A stretch of DNA of 13,519 nucleotides from Promethearchaeota archaeon (lineage in GTDB: Archaea; Asgardarchaeota; Lokiarchaeia; Sigynarchaeales; SOKP01), in assembly GCA_019057975.1 (NCBI GenBank), contig JAHLWJ010000107.1, positions 1 through 13,519 of the forward strand, in the 5' to 3' direction. The notes under the pieces are model-generated. The model worked only from the letters and a program-made list of their open reading frames with translations. It was not told where the DNA came from and did no database searches. Positions 1-7,782 of the stretch are shown piece by piece; the stretch's first letter is position 1, and the number at the start of each line of letters is the position of its first letter. A program made the position numbers and the translations under genes.

Positions 1-62
1 CCTTTTAACTTCTCTCTAGCAATATTACGAACATCTTCTACTGTTTTAATTTCAGTCGTTAT
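1..62 (-). CDS. N-terminal fragment of a gene running off the left edge; possibly FMN-dependent 2-hydroxy-acid dehydrogenase
   Basis: The minus strand just after fumarase reads open to the window edge as ...TEIKTVEDVRNIAREKLKG. The stretch looks like an amphipathic N-terminal helix. The pattern VEDVRNIAREKLKG resembles the start of archaeal/clostridial FMN-dependent alpha-hydroxy-acid dehydrogenases (lactate oxidase family), where such a helix precedes a Cys-rich segment, but only about 20 codons are visible and the family call is weak. A good ribosome binding site (GAGGTGA, about 67-73) lies just upstream. However, the first codon in this frame at the right spacing is ATA (60-62), and no ATG, GTG or TTG is in frame nearby. 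The start is therefore either a rare ATA codon or hidden by a sequence error. The gap to the fumarase stop is under 20 nt, so co-transcription is likely. Confidence 0.3.
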   Translation of the reverse strand, partial: MTTEIKTVEDVRNIAREKLK

Positions 63-78
63 ACATTCACCTCGAAAA

Positions 79-1458
79 TTACACCATTTTCTTAGGATCT
101 AGCAACTCATCTAAATTATCTATTTTTAGACCCATCTCTTTAATTACTTTTTTACACGTTTTTCCTTCTTTATATGCCCTCTGTGCGATCTCTGAACATT
201 TATCGTACCCAATTATAGGTGTTAGATTTGTAACAATCATGAGCATTTCTTCTAGTTGATTATTTATTTGTTCTTCATTTGCTTCCAAATCTATTAAACA
301 GTGATCATTAAACGAATTGATTCCTCCAATAAGGATGTCTATGGATTCAAGTAGATTTACAATCATAATAGGCTTACATACATTTAAATCTAAAATGCTA
401 CCATATGCTTCCCCAAAGGAGATTACAGAATCATTCCCTAAAACTTGAAGACAAACTTGGATTAAAGCCTCAGATTGAGTCGGGTTTACTTTTCCGGGCA
501 TAATAGAAGAACCAGGCTCATTTTTTGGTAATTCTAATTCTGATAGTCCTGCTCGAGGCCCACTACCCATCCAACGAATGTCGTTTGCCATTTTTAAAAG
601 AGATAAAGATAATAATCGTAAATTACCGCTAACTTTAACAATAGTATTATGTGAAGCAATTCCTTCTGCTTTTATAGGATTACTCTTAAAAGGTAAATTA
701 GTAATTTTAGAAAGGTGAGCTATGGTAAGTTTCGCAAAATCTTCGTGGGCATTTAATCCTGTCCCTAATGCTGTTCCTCCAATTGGAATATAATATAATT
801 CATTACAAGCGCTTCGTAATCTTTCTATGTTAGTCTCGATTTGTTTTTTATACACTTCGAATTCTAAAGATAACGGTATAGGAACGGCATCTTGTAGATG
901 TGTCCTCCCTACTTTTACAATATCCTTAAACTCTTTAATTTTAGTTTCCAAGGATTCTACAAGTCTTTCTAGCGTTGGGAGGAGTTTTTGAATCATATAT
1001 AAAGCAGATACATGCATAGTACTAGGAATAACATCGTTAGAGGATTGTCCCTTATTTACATGGTCATTAGGATGAATCGGGTGTTTCTTACCCATAGGAA
1101 AACCTAAAATCTCATTAGCCCTATTAGCTAAGACTTCATTCATATTCATATTAGTTTGAGTTCCAGACCCCGTTTGAAATATATCAATAGGAAATTGATC
1201 TATATACTTATCTTCTTCTAAAATCTCATTTAAAGCATCATCAATTGCATTACCATTGTTTTTGTTAATCAACCCTAATTCCATATTTGCCAATAAACAT
1301 GCTTTCTTCAATTGAGCTAAAGATCTAATAAAAATCTCAGGAAATTTTTTACCACTTATTTGAAAGTTTTTAATCGCTCTTTGAGTGTTTATACCCCAAT
1401 AAGCATCAGAAGGAACCTCTAATTCCCCTAAAACATCTTTTTCAATACGAAAATTCAA
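79..1458 (-). CDS. fumC: Class II fumarate hydratase
   Basis: This 459-residue enzyme reversibly hydrates fumarate to L-malate in the cytoplasm as a homotetramer. Length matches the FumC family (about 460). Visible motifs are GSGTQTNMNMNE (97-108), the HPNDHVNKGQSSND segment (129-142) of the substrate site, the catalytic GRTHLQDAVP motif (184-193) with its His, and the superfamily signature GSSIMPGKVNP (316-326) with the catalytic Ser loop. The GSGTQTNMN wording separates it from aspartase, which has GAGTSVNMN-like sequence, and from argininosuccinate lyase. The start is TTG at 1458; an ATG slightly upstream is out of frame, so TTG is the best choice. The stop is TAA. sdhA/sdhB, which make or use fumarate, lie about 9.5 kb away on the same strand. 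A short gene start follows immediately, suggesting an operon. Confidence 0.95.
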   Translation of the reverse strand: MNFRIEKDVLGELEVPSDAYWGINTQRAIKNFQISGKKFPEIFIRSLAQLKKACLLANMELGLINKNNGNAIDDALNEILEEDKYIDQFPIDIFQTGSGTQTNMNMNEVLANRANEILGFPMGKKHPIHPNDHVNKGQSSNDVIPSTMHVSALYMIQKLLPTLERLVESLETKIKEFKDIVKVGRTHLQDAVPIPLSLEFEVYKKQIETNIERLRSACNELYYIPIGGTALGTGLNAHEDFAKLTIAHLSKITNLPFKSNPIKAEGIASHNTIVKVSGNLRLLSLSLLKMANDIRWMGSGPRAGLSELELPKNEPGSSIMPGKVNPTQSEALIQVCLQVLGNDSVISFGEAYGSILDLNVCKPIMIVNLLESIDILIGGINSFNDHCLIDLEANEEQINNQLEEMLMIVTNLTPIIGYDKCSEIAQRAYKEGKTCKKVIKEMGLKIDNLDELLDPKKMV

Positions 1459-1520
1459 AATTCATTTCATCTTTCAATTGAATTCTTATAAGGTTATTAG
1501 AATAGCAATAATAAAAAAAG

Positions 1521-1533
1521 TTTATATTAATAT
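1521..1533 (-). promoter_or_regulatory. Possible TATA element upstream of fumC
   Basis: Read on the minus strand this AT-only stretch is ATATTAATATAAA, about 65-75 nt before the fumC TTG start. It could serve as an archaeal TATA box, giving a leader of roughly 40 nt. The surrounding 131-nt gap is very AT-rich, so such a match carries little weight. Confidence 0.25.
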
Positions 1534-1589
1534 CTAATAAATTATGATTAAAATCCAATAATTAAGCTTTAGAATTTAGAAGAATTCAT

Positions 1590-2138
1590 TTAAGAATGTT
1601 TTAAAATGTCAATTATTCTACTTACATCTTGATTTATGTTTATCAATAATTGAATAATCTTCTTTCTATCCACTTTAGTAAGATCTAATTTAGGACTTTC
1701 TTTTAATTTAATTTTAGGTTTAGATTTCATCGTTGGCATTAAAACTTTAGCTTCTAGAATAGGACTCCCCTCTTTTTCAATATTTCTTACATACCGCATA
1801 TCCTTTAAAACTTCAGTAGCTGGCATTGATTCCAATCCAAATGCATTTAGGAATTCTTGAGCTTCATCACCTTGATCTACAGAAATAATTCTGCAATTCT
1901 CTTCCAATTCACCCCGAAGGGCAGTAGCTACTCGTGAACTTATAAATCTTTTCTTTACTGGAGATACCGAGCCTTTCCAAATAAAAATCTTTTTTAAATC
2001 TCTTCTGACGATAATAAGAACTTGTTTTGAATGTAAAATGGATTGTAAAGTCTGAGGCGTAATATTCTCTACCAGTTTTCTCATTCCTGTATCATCTAAT
2101 TCATAAACTATAAAATCATCTAATTCTTTAACTGACAT
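1590..2138 (-). CDS. Single-domain gelsolin-like protein (eukaryotic-signature, Asgard type)
   Basis: This 182-residue soluble protein has no signal peptide or membrane segment. Residues about 25-103 follow the gelsolin/villin repeat pattern: a hydrophobic strand (VLIIVRRD), the hallmark strand IFIWKG (51-56), a charged linker, a long helix (KKRFISSRVATALRGELEE), a strand RIISVDQGDEA (83-93) and the terminal FLNAFGLES (96-104). In eukaryotic gelsolins this corresponds to xVYVWxG ... A..A..L ... V.EG.E...F...F. A Lys/Pro-rich linker (about 134-152) leads to a C-terminal amphipathic helix (157-180) that could mediate oligomerisation or binding. Gelsolin-family proteins sever, cap or bind actin filaments, and Asgard archaea encode actins with such regulators. 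Actin binding here is inferred from the fold only. A strong TATA element lies upstream. Sec23/24-type gelsolin domains are a less likely relation. Confidence 0.8.
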   Translation of the reverse strand: MSVKELDDFIVYELDDTGMRKLVENITPQTLQSILHSKQVLIIVRRDLKKIFIWKGSVSPVKKRFISSRVATALRGELEENCRIISVDQGDEAQEFLNAFGLESMPATEVLKDMRYVRNIEKEGSPILEAKVLMPTMKSKPKIKLKESPKLDLTKVDRKKIIQLLININQDVSRIIDILKHS

Positions 2139-2166
2139 TTTTATCTAAAGAATAAATATGCTAAAA

Positions 2167-2177
2167 AAATATATAAG
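2167..2177 (-). promoter_or_regulatory. TATA box of the gelsolin-like gene
   Basis: On the minus strand the sequence reads CTTATATATTT, close to the archaeal TATA consensus. Its centre lies about 34 nt before the ATG at 2138. Transcription starting about 25 nt downstream would give a leader of roughly 10 nt, consistent with the absence of a ribosome binding site. Confidence 0.55.
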
Positions 2178-2208
2178 TTTGACTTATTTGTCCAGGCTTA
2201 CAACATTT

Positions 2209-3120
2209 CTATATGAAATCCCTAATTAATTTATTTACCCTCTCAGGTTGTTCATTAATAACCCAATGAGATCCTTCTGGAATGCGTTTAATAGCTAATT
2301 CAGGTACAAATTCATCTAAACCTTCAAGATTATGAACTGTCAGAGCGGTGTCTTTCTCGGCCCAAATTACTAATGTCGGAACATTTATCATTATTTGATT
2401 TATCTCCATCTGCTCACCCGCTACTTCTGAGATTTTTTCTCCTTGTGATGGAGGACGTAATCCACCAGCTCGATAATAATTCAGTCCTCCAGTTAAAGCA
2501 CCTTGCTGAGACCATGCTTCTATATACATTTGGCGATCATTATCACTAAATTCCATTTCAGGAGTAGCAATTACGCCCAACAAAGCAGCATAATTATTTG
2601 CAGACAATACTTCCTCAGCCTTTTGTGATCTAAAAAACAATACATATGAACTTGAAGATTGTTGAGATTTATTTTTTGCTAATAATTTCGCAAATACATT
2701 TGGATGAGGAGCATTGATAATGATTAGTTTTTCAACCAAATTTGGATACGCACTCGCAAATGGATAAGCAACAACACCACCCCAATCATGTCCAACTAAT
2801 ATAAATTCTTTACGATTAAAATGGTCCTCGACTAATGCCCTGAGATCTTCTACCATATGTTGAGGTTGATATTGTTCAACTTCCTCGGGTTTAGATGAGA
2901 GATTATATCCTCTCATATCAGGGGCAACTGCTAAGTAATCTTTTGAAAAATCTAAAAGCTGATCTCTCCACATATACCAAAACTGGGGAAATCCATGCAA
3001 AAAAACAATTAGCTTTCCTTCCTCCGGACCTGCTTTAACATAGTGAAGTTTAATGTTGTTAACTTCAGCAAATTCGCTCTTAAATTGAGGAAATTTTTTC
3101 CTAATAATTTCTTCAGACAT
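2209..3120 (-). CDS. Epoxide hydrolase-type alpha/beta hydrolase
   Basis: This 303-residue cytoplasmic protein has the full alpha/beta-hydrolase layout of soluble epoxide hydrolases. The oxyanion motif is HGFP (42-45), followed by DMRGYNLSSKP (68-78). The nucleophile elbow GHDWGG (110-115) has Asp112. The lid (about 140-230) contains a Tyr pair NYY (214-216) of the kind that polarises the epoxide. The charge-relay acid Asp257 lies in WAEKDTAL and the general base His285 in GSHWV. Such enzymes add water to epoxides to make diols. A haloalkane/haloacetate dehalogenase is the main alternative, but HGFP, the Asp-Trp-Gly-Gly elbow and the lid tyrosines favour epoxide hydrolase. The natural substrate cannot be read from the sequence. 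The start is ATG and the stop TAG. It is transcribed away from the rubredoxin-ThDP gene across a 134-nt divergent gap. Confidence 0.88.
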   Translation of the reverse strand: MSEEIIRKKFPQFKSEFAEVNNIKLHYVKAGPEEGKLIVFLHGFPQFWYMWRDQLLDFSKDYLAVAPDMRGYNLSSKPEEVEQYQPQHMVEDLRALVEDHFNRKEFILVGHDWGGVVAYPFASAYPNLVEKLIIINAPHPNVFAKLLAKNKSQQSSSSYVLFFRSQKAEEVLSANNYAALLGVIATPEMEFSDNDRQMYIEAWSQQGALTGGLNYYRAGGLRPPSQGEKISEVAGEQMEINQIMINVPTLVIWAEKDTALTVHNLEGLDEFVPELAIKRIPEGSHWVINEQPERVNKLIRDFI

Positions 3121-3254
3121 TTTGTATCAATTTTAATATTAGAATTAAAAAGAATTAATTTTTGTGTTAATAAAAACTTATAGTTTATATGCCTAAAGTT
3201 TATTTCTCATTATTTCTGTAAATAACTTTAAATCAATATTGTATTCTTTATAAC
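3121..3254. promoter_or_regulatory. Divergent promoter region, hydrolase (-) and rubredoxin-ThDP operon (+)
   Basis: This 134-nt AT-rich gap separates two genes that point away from each other, so it must hold both promoters. For the plus strand, AACTTTAAATC (3224-3234) sits about 25 nt before the TTG at 3255, so the mRNA could be nearly leaderless. For the minus strand, a TATA-like run (ACTATAAG with flanking T-rich sequence, about 3172-3190) lies about 60 nt before the ATG. No clear operator palindrome was seen. Confidence 0.4.
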
Positions 3255-5045
3255 TTGGTGAAAATTTTGGTTAGATTTAGATGTTCTGTCTGTAATTTTA
3301 TTTATGATGAGACGAACGAGGATAAAAAATTAGCCGTTTTATCTGACTCTTGGACATGTCCTGTTTGCGGTGCCCCAAAAAGTGCTTTTGTTCCAGAGGG
3401 AGTAAGTAAGGGTGATGATAGCATCGCTACAAATGTAGCAGAAAAAATTATTGAACAATTAGTTGCTTTTGGAGTTACGCACGTTTTTGGAATTCCTGGA
3501 GATTCTAATCTTCCTTTAGTTAATGCAATTCGTGAAAACGATAAGATTGATTTTATTTTAACACGCCATGAAGAAACGGCGGCCTTCATTGCTTCTGCTC
3601 ACGGTAAGATTACCGGTAAGTTAGGTGTTTGTATGTCTATTGCTGGACCCGGAGCCACCAATTTAATTACTGGATTAATGGACTCTGCAACTGATAGAAG
3701 CCCCGTTTTAGCACTTGTAGGTCAAATTCCTGAAGTCTACTTAGGTAGTGAAGCTTTTCAGGAGATCGACCAAATTACATTATTTCGACCCTTTGCAGAA
3801 TACGCTGAAACTATTGCAAGATCGAATCAGGCAATTAAACTTACAATGATGGCAGCAAAATATGCACTCAAGAAACCAGGAGTAGCTGTTTTAAGTTGCC
3901 CTACAGATGTTCTTGCTGATAAATTAGATGATAAAGTAATCCAACCAGAGAAACGATTGTTTAAAAGTGAGGTTATATCAACTGATGAAGAAATACAAAA
4001 GGCGGCAGATCTAATCAATAAATGCACTAGACCAGTATTATTCGGGGGTTGGGGATCGAGATATGCTGGAGAACTACTTATTGAACTCTCAGAGAAATTG
4101 AAAGCTCCAATTTCCACTACCTCACGAGTTAAAGGTGTTGTTCATGAAACACACAAATATGCTGTGGGTGTATTAGGCTCAATAGGGACAAAATATTCAG
4201 CTATGGCTATTCGAGAATGTGATTTAATAATAATTATTGGCTCAGGTTTTAGACAAGCAAATCTCGTACCTTCAAACGTAAAAATATTACAAATCGATCA
4301 TGACCCAACTCGAATAGGTAAAACCTTTGATGTTGATGTTGGATTAATAGGTGATGGCAAACTCATTCTTGAGAAATTATTACCTTTAGTAGAAGTAAAA
4401 CAGGAAAACAATGATTTTTTATCACACGTTTTTAAAATGAAACAAAAACATATGGCTGAACTTGAATTAGAAGCAAAGGATTTATCGGTTCCAATAAATC
4501 CAGGGTATGTTATTCAATCTATGAGGAGAATTTTAGAAAAGGATGCAATCATATGTGTGGATGTAGGTGATCATACATATCATTTCTATAAGAAATTCAT
4601 TTGCGAAGGACATAAAACTTATCTAAATGCAAATATGGCAAGTATGGGTTTTGCTTTGCCGGCATCAATTGCAGCGAAAATAATTTATCCCGAAAGACAG
4701 GTTATTTGCCTTGCGAGCGATGGAGGATTCGCTATGTTAATGGCTGATTTTACAACAGCAGTGCGAGAAAATTTGAACATTGTAGTTGTTTTATTCCATG
4801 ACTGTGTTTTAAAGAATATCAAAAAAGAATTAATACGTGATGGTTATCCTATCTTTGGGGTTGAGTTTCCAAATCCTAATTTTGCTGAGTTTGCTCATAC
4901 TTGTGGGGGCTTTGGAATTAGGGTTGAAACTCCAGACAAAATGGATGAGGCTTTACAACAAGCTTTAAGTTCTGGAAAGCCTTCGATTGTTGAAGTGATG
5001 TCAGATCCTAATAAAATGGCAGCTTCAACAAATAGAGTTGATTAA
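3255..5045 (+). CDS. Rubredoxin-domain/thiamine-diphosphate enzyme fusion (pyruvate oxidase-like)
   Basis: This 596-residue fusion protein opens with a compact rubredoxin domain (about 8-48) with four iron ligands, CSVC (Cys10/13) and CPVCGAPKSAF (Cys35/38). The rest is a three-domain ThDP enzyme: a PYR domain with RHEETAAF (catalytic Glu106) and GPGATNLITGLMDS (131-144); a central Rossmann-like domain (about 250-380); and a PP domain (about 415-590) with MASMGFALPASIAAK and SDGGFAMLMADFTTAV (488-503). It resembles bacterial PoxB more than acetolactate synthase but lacks the C-terminal membrane-binding tail. Likely chemistry is 2-oxoacid decarboxylation, with the rubredoxin passing electrons; FAD binding is possible but unproven. 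The cofactor motif is unusual: GDG is SDG and the distal NN is His515-Asp516. The start is TTG at 3255; GTG at 3258 and TTG at 3267 are alternatives that keep all cysteines. It precedes the aldo/keto reductase by 42 nt. Confidence 0.85.
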   Translation: MVKILVRFRCSVCNFIYDETNEDKKLAVLSDSWTCPVCGAPKSAFVPEGVSKGDDSIATNVAEKIIEQLVAFGVTHVFGIPGDSNLPLVNAIRENDKIDFILTRHEETAAFIASAHGKITGKLGVCMSIAGPGATNLITGLMDSATDRSPVLALVGQIPEVYLGSEAFQEIDQITLFRPFAEYAETIARSNQAIKLTMMAAKYALKKPGVAVLSCPTDVLADKLDDKVIQPEKRLFKSEVISTDEEIQKAADLINKCTRPVLFGGWGSRYAGELLIELSEKLKAPISTTSRVKGVVHETHKYAVGVLGSIGTKYSAMAIRECDLIIIIGSGFRQANLVPSNVKILQIDHDPTRIGKTFDVDVGLIGDGKLILEKLLPLVEVKQENNDFLSHVFKMKQKHMAELELEAKDLSVPINPGYVIQSMRRILEKDAIICVDVGDHTYHFYKKFICEGHKTYLNANMASMGFALPASIAAKIIYPERQVICLASDGGFAMLMADFTTAVRENLNIVVVLFHDCVLKNIKKELIRDGYPIFGVEFPNPNFAEFAHTCGGFGIRVETPDKMDEALQQALSSGKPSIVEVMSDPNKMAASTNRVD

Positions 5046-5074
5046 AGACATGAAAAATTGGTTGAAAAAACAGT

Positions 5075-5082
5075 GAGGTGAG
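5075..5082 (+). promoter_or_regulatory. Strong ribosome binding site of the aldo/keto reductase
   Basis: GAGGTGAG ends 5 nt before the ATG at 5088. It fixes that start and supports translation from a shared mRNA with the upstream fusion gene. Confidence 0.75.
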
Positions 5083-5087
5083 AAATT

Positions 5088-5936
5088 ATGGATTTAAACA
5101 TAAACTCCAAAATTAAATTAAACAATGGTATTGAAATCCCACTTTTAGGGTTAGGCACATGGAAAATTTCGGATGGAAATACCGTAGCAAATGCCATTCG
5201 TTGGGCTATTAGTGCGGGGTATCGGCATTTTGATACCGCAACGATATATGGTAATGAAAAGAGCGTTGGTCAAGGTATAAAGACCGCAATGCAGGAATAC
5301 GATTTAAAACGAGAGGAAATTTTTGTTACAACTAAGCTTTGGATATCATCATTTCAATATGATAAAGCACTGAAAGCATTTGAGAGAAGCCTAAAAAGTT
5401 TAAATTTAGACTACGTCGATCTTTATCTATTACATTGGCCAGAACCAACCCATCGACAAGATGCGTGGAAAGCTCTAGAGAAAATTTATAAAGATGGAAA
5501 AGCTCGTTCTATAGGCGTAAGTAACTACTATCAACATCATCTTGAAGAATTACTAAACGAAGCAGATGTTATACCAACAGTTAATCAAGTTGAACTTACC
5601 CCTTATCTATATTTAAAAGATTTAAAGGATTTTTGTGATAATAACAAAATTAGACTTGAAGCTTATAGCCCTTTAACTAGAGGAAGAAAATTAGGCGACA
5701 AAAAGCTCATGGAAGTAGCTCAAAAATATAATAAAACTACTGCTCAAATATTAATCCGATGGGATTTACAACATAATATCATTGCAATCCCTAAATCATC
5801 AAAAGAAGTGCATATATTAGAAAATTCTCAAATCTTTGATTTTACCCTTTCTGAAGAAGATATGTCTCTTCTTGATAGTTTTGATGAAAAATTATATGTA
5901 GGAATGTGGAATCCTACTCTTGATAGATGGAAATAG
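5088..5936 (+). CDS. Aldo/keto reductase
   Basis: This 282-residue cytoplasmic (beta/alpha)8 oxidoreductase reduces aldehydes or ketones with NAD(P)H. The catalytic tetrad is intact: Asp49 in RHFDTATIYGNE, Tyr54, Lys83 in TTKLW and His116 in LLHWP. The conserved SIGVSNY (141-147), VNQVELTPY (165-173) and IPKSS (234-238) cofactor-binding segments are present. It is closest in style to the 2,5-diketogluconate reductase/xylose reductase-like branch. In the usual NADPH phosphate-binding stretch IPKSxxxxRIxEN, the Arg position is His242, so cofactor preference is uncertain. The stop is TAG, followed three codons later by TGA. The gene follows the rubredoxin-ThDP gene at 42 nt, so it may reduce the aldehyde or hydroxyketone that enzyme forms (inference). 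Confidence 0.93.
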   Translation: MDLNINSKIKLNNGIEIPLLGLGTWKISDGNTVANAIRWAISAGYRHFDTATIYGNEKSVGQGIKTAMQEYDLKREEIFVTTKLWISSFQYDKALKAFERSLKSLNLDYVDLYLLHWPEPTHRQDAWKALEKIYKDGKARSIGVSNYYQHHLEELLNEADVIPTVNQVELTPYLYLKDLKDFCDNNKIRLEAYSPLTRGRKLGDKKLMEVAQKYNKTTAQILIRWDLQHNIIAIPKSSKEVHILENSQIFDFTLSEEDMSLLDSFDEKLYVGMWNPTLDRWK

Positions 5937-5941
5937 ATGAA

Positions 5942-5959
5942 TTGATAAACCCTTATCAA
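5942..5959 (+). terminator. Hairpin 1 after the aldo/keto reductase
   Basis: TTGATAA (5942-5948) and TTATCAA (5953-5959) form a perfect 7-bp stem around the 4-nt loop ACCC, starting 6 nt after the TAG stop. It lies between convergent genes and may act with the next hairpin in ending transcription or protecting the mRNA 3' end. Confidence 0.45.
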
Positions 5960-5967
5960 ACTACCGA

Positions 5968-5996
5968 AATGAAGTGAAAAGATTTTTTACTTCATT
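5968..5996 (+). terminator. Hairpin 2 with internal T-tract, between convergent genes
   Basis: AATGAAGT (5968-5975) and ACTTCATT (5989-5996) form a perfect 8-bp stem. The 13-nt loop holds AAAA and TTTTTT, which can extend pairing. On the plus strand the T6 run (5983-5988) could terminate the operon. The symmetric stem would also work for the GH31 gene coming from the other side. Confidence 0.5.
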
Positions 5997-6830
5997 AATT
6001 TAATTCGAGAAATTTCTTAAATTTAATAAGATCATTCCTTATTAATTTTTAACTCTTCATTCCCCATTACTACAATCTTGAATTTCACTTTGCTTTTTTC
6101 TATCTTAATATTATGCTCTCCTTTTAAAGCAGTATACTCAACTTTGATCATTTCATTATTTACTGGTACAATGAATTCAGTTTTTCCATCTCTTTGAAAA
6201 GGTGCTATGTATAATTCAATTTCATTAATTTCAAATTCATCAATGTATTGCATGATAGGACCCATTGGAATTATTGCTCCCTCCCTTACATAAAGAGGCA
6301 GTTTGTCAATATCTGAATCAATATTAATCCATTGCTTTCCTTTAATTTTATCTCTAGTCCACCAATCAATCCATGTCCCTTCAGGAAAATAAATAGCTCT
6401 ACTATTATCAGCTCTATAAATTGGGGCTACTAAAAAGAAATCTCCGAATAAAAATTGATCACCAATATTCCATACGTTTGGATCATCTTGAAATTCAATT
6501 ACTAGCGCTCTAGTCATCGGTAAAGAAGATTTTACACATTTTATTGCAGATCCATAAATGTAGGGGATTAACTGATATCGTAAGTTAATGTAATCACGAC
6601 AAATTTTTAAAACATTTTTATTAAACCTATATAATTCCCTTTTAAAAGTCCCATGAATCCTACTATGAGAATGAAATAACCCCATTTGCATCCAACGAAT
6701 TAATAGATTTCCGCCAGTATTGCCTGTGAAGCCGCCAATGTCTTCACTCCAAAATTGGAATCCAGAAAGCCCAAATGAAAGTCCTGCTTCTAGGGTTGGT
6801 ATAATATTAAACCAGTTAGCTGAGCTGTCA

Positions 6831-6836
6831 CCCCCC
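6831..6836 (-). other. Frameshift site in GH31: run of six G at the catalytic acid/base motif
   Basis: On the minus strand CAT-T-GGGGGG-TGAC encodes H-W-G-V, whereas the family has H-W-G-G-D. A seventh G, or a -1 slip of the GGG-reading tRNA, restores W-G-G-D and the downstream frame. The unshifted frame ends at 6790, about 15 codons later. Confidence 0.85.
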
Positions 6837-7782
6837 AATGAACAGGATAACGTTGTGAACCTGCCCATGCCGATCTTGCCCAAATAAATCCTATCCCATG
6901 TATTTCTTTTGTTATTTTAGCTGCTGCTTGGTTATAAAGAAGAGGATATAAATTATGCATTCGACGACCTGTTTTGCCATTTTGATAAATACCATCGATA
7001 GGTGCTTGTTCCCCGAAGTCAACTTTAATTACTTTAGCCCCTAATTTAAGGAGTCTGCCAATCCATTTTTGATAAACCTCAACCGCTTTGGGGTTAGTAA
7101 AATCAATACAAGCCGCGATTCTTTTTTCTCTGCTAAAAATTATGCCAGTATCATATATTTCACCATCTCTAGTTTTTACAAAACCATCAACCGCTTTTAG
7201 TTCCTCGAAATATTGAGAACCTTCAGGAATATAAGGTAATTGCCATAAAGAAATTTTAAAACCCATTTTAGCCATTTCGTTAAAATATGCTTCAGGATCT
7301 GGGAACCTCTCTTTATCCATTTCAAGATCGCAGTACCAATCTTCTTTAAACCAATAGGTGTCTAAATGAATTATATCACAAGGTATTTTATTTTCTCTAA
7401 GTTTTCGGGCTATTTTCAGAGTCTCACCTGCACTTTTATATGAGATTTTAGATTGCCAATAGCCAAAGCTCCATTTTGGAGGTACTACTCCCTTACCAGT
7501 AATATCTGTATATTGGGAAAGAATCTCCTTAATATCCCCTAAAATGACAAAATAATCTAGAAAATTATCTTCGATTGCAATCTGAATATCTCCAGAGCTT
7601 AAACTGCCAACCCAACATGTCATCAGACTTGAATGGTTAAAAAATACCCCATATCCTTTAGTGCTTACAAAAAACGGTATAGGTTTATAAGTCCGTGGAG
7701 ACATTGTGCTACTAGCTTCTTCAGTTAATAAATCAACAGTTTGTCCAACTTTATTTAATCGCGTAAATTTTTCCCCAAATCC

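Noticed and set aside
3302..4117. Two minus-strand open frames opposite the rubredoxin-ThDP gene
   Set aside because: Their protein sequences lack any family pattern and mirror the strongly supported plus-strand enzyme.
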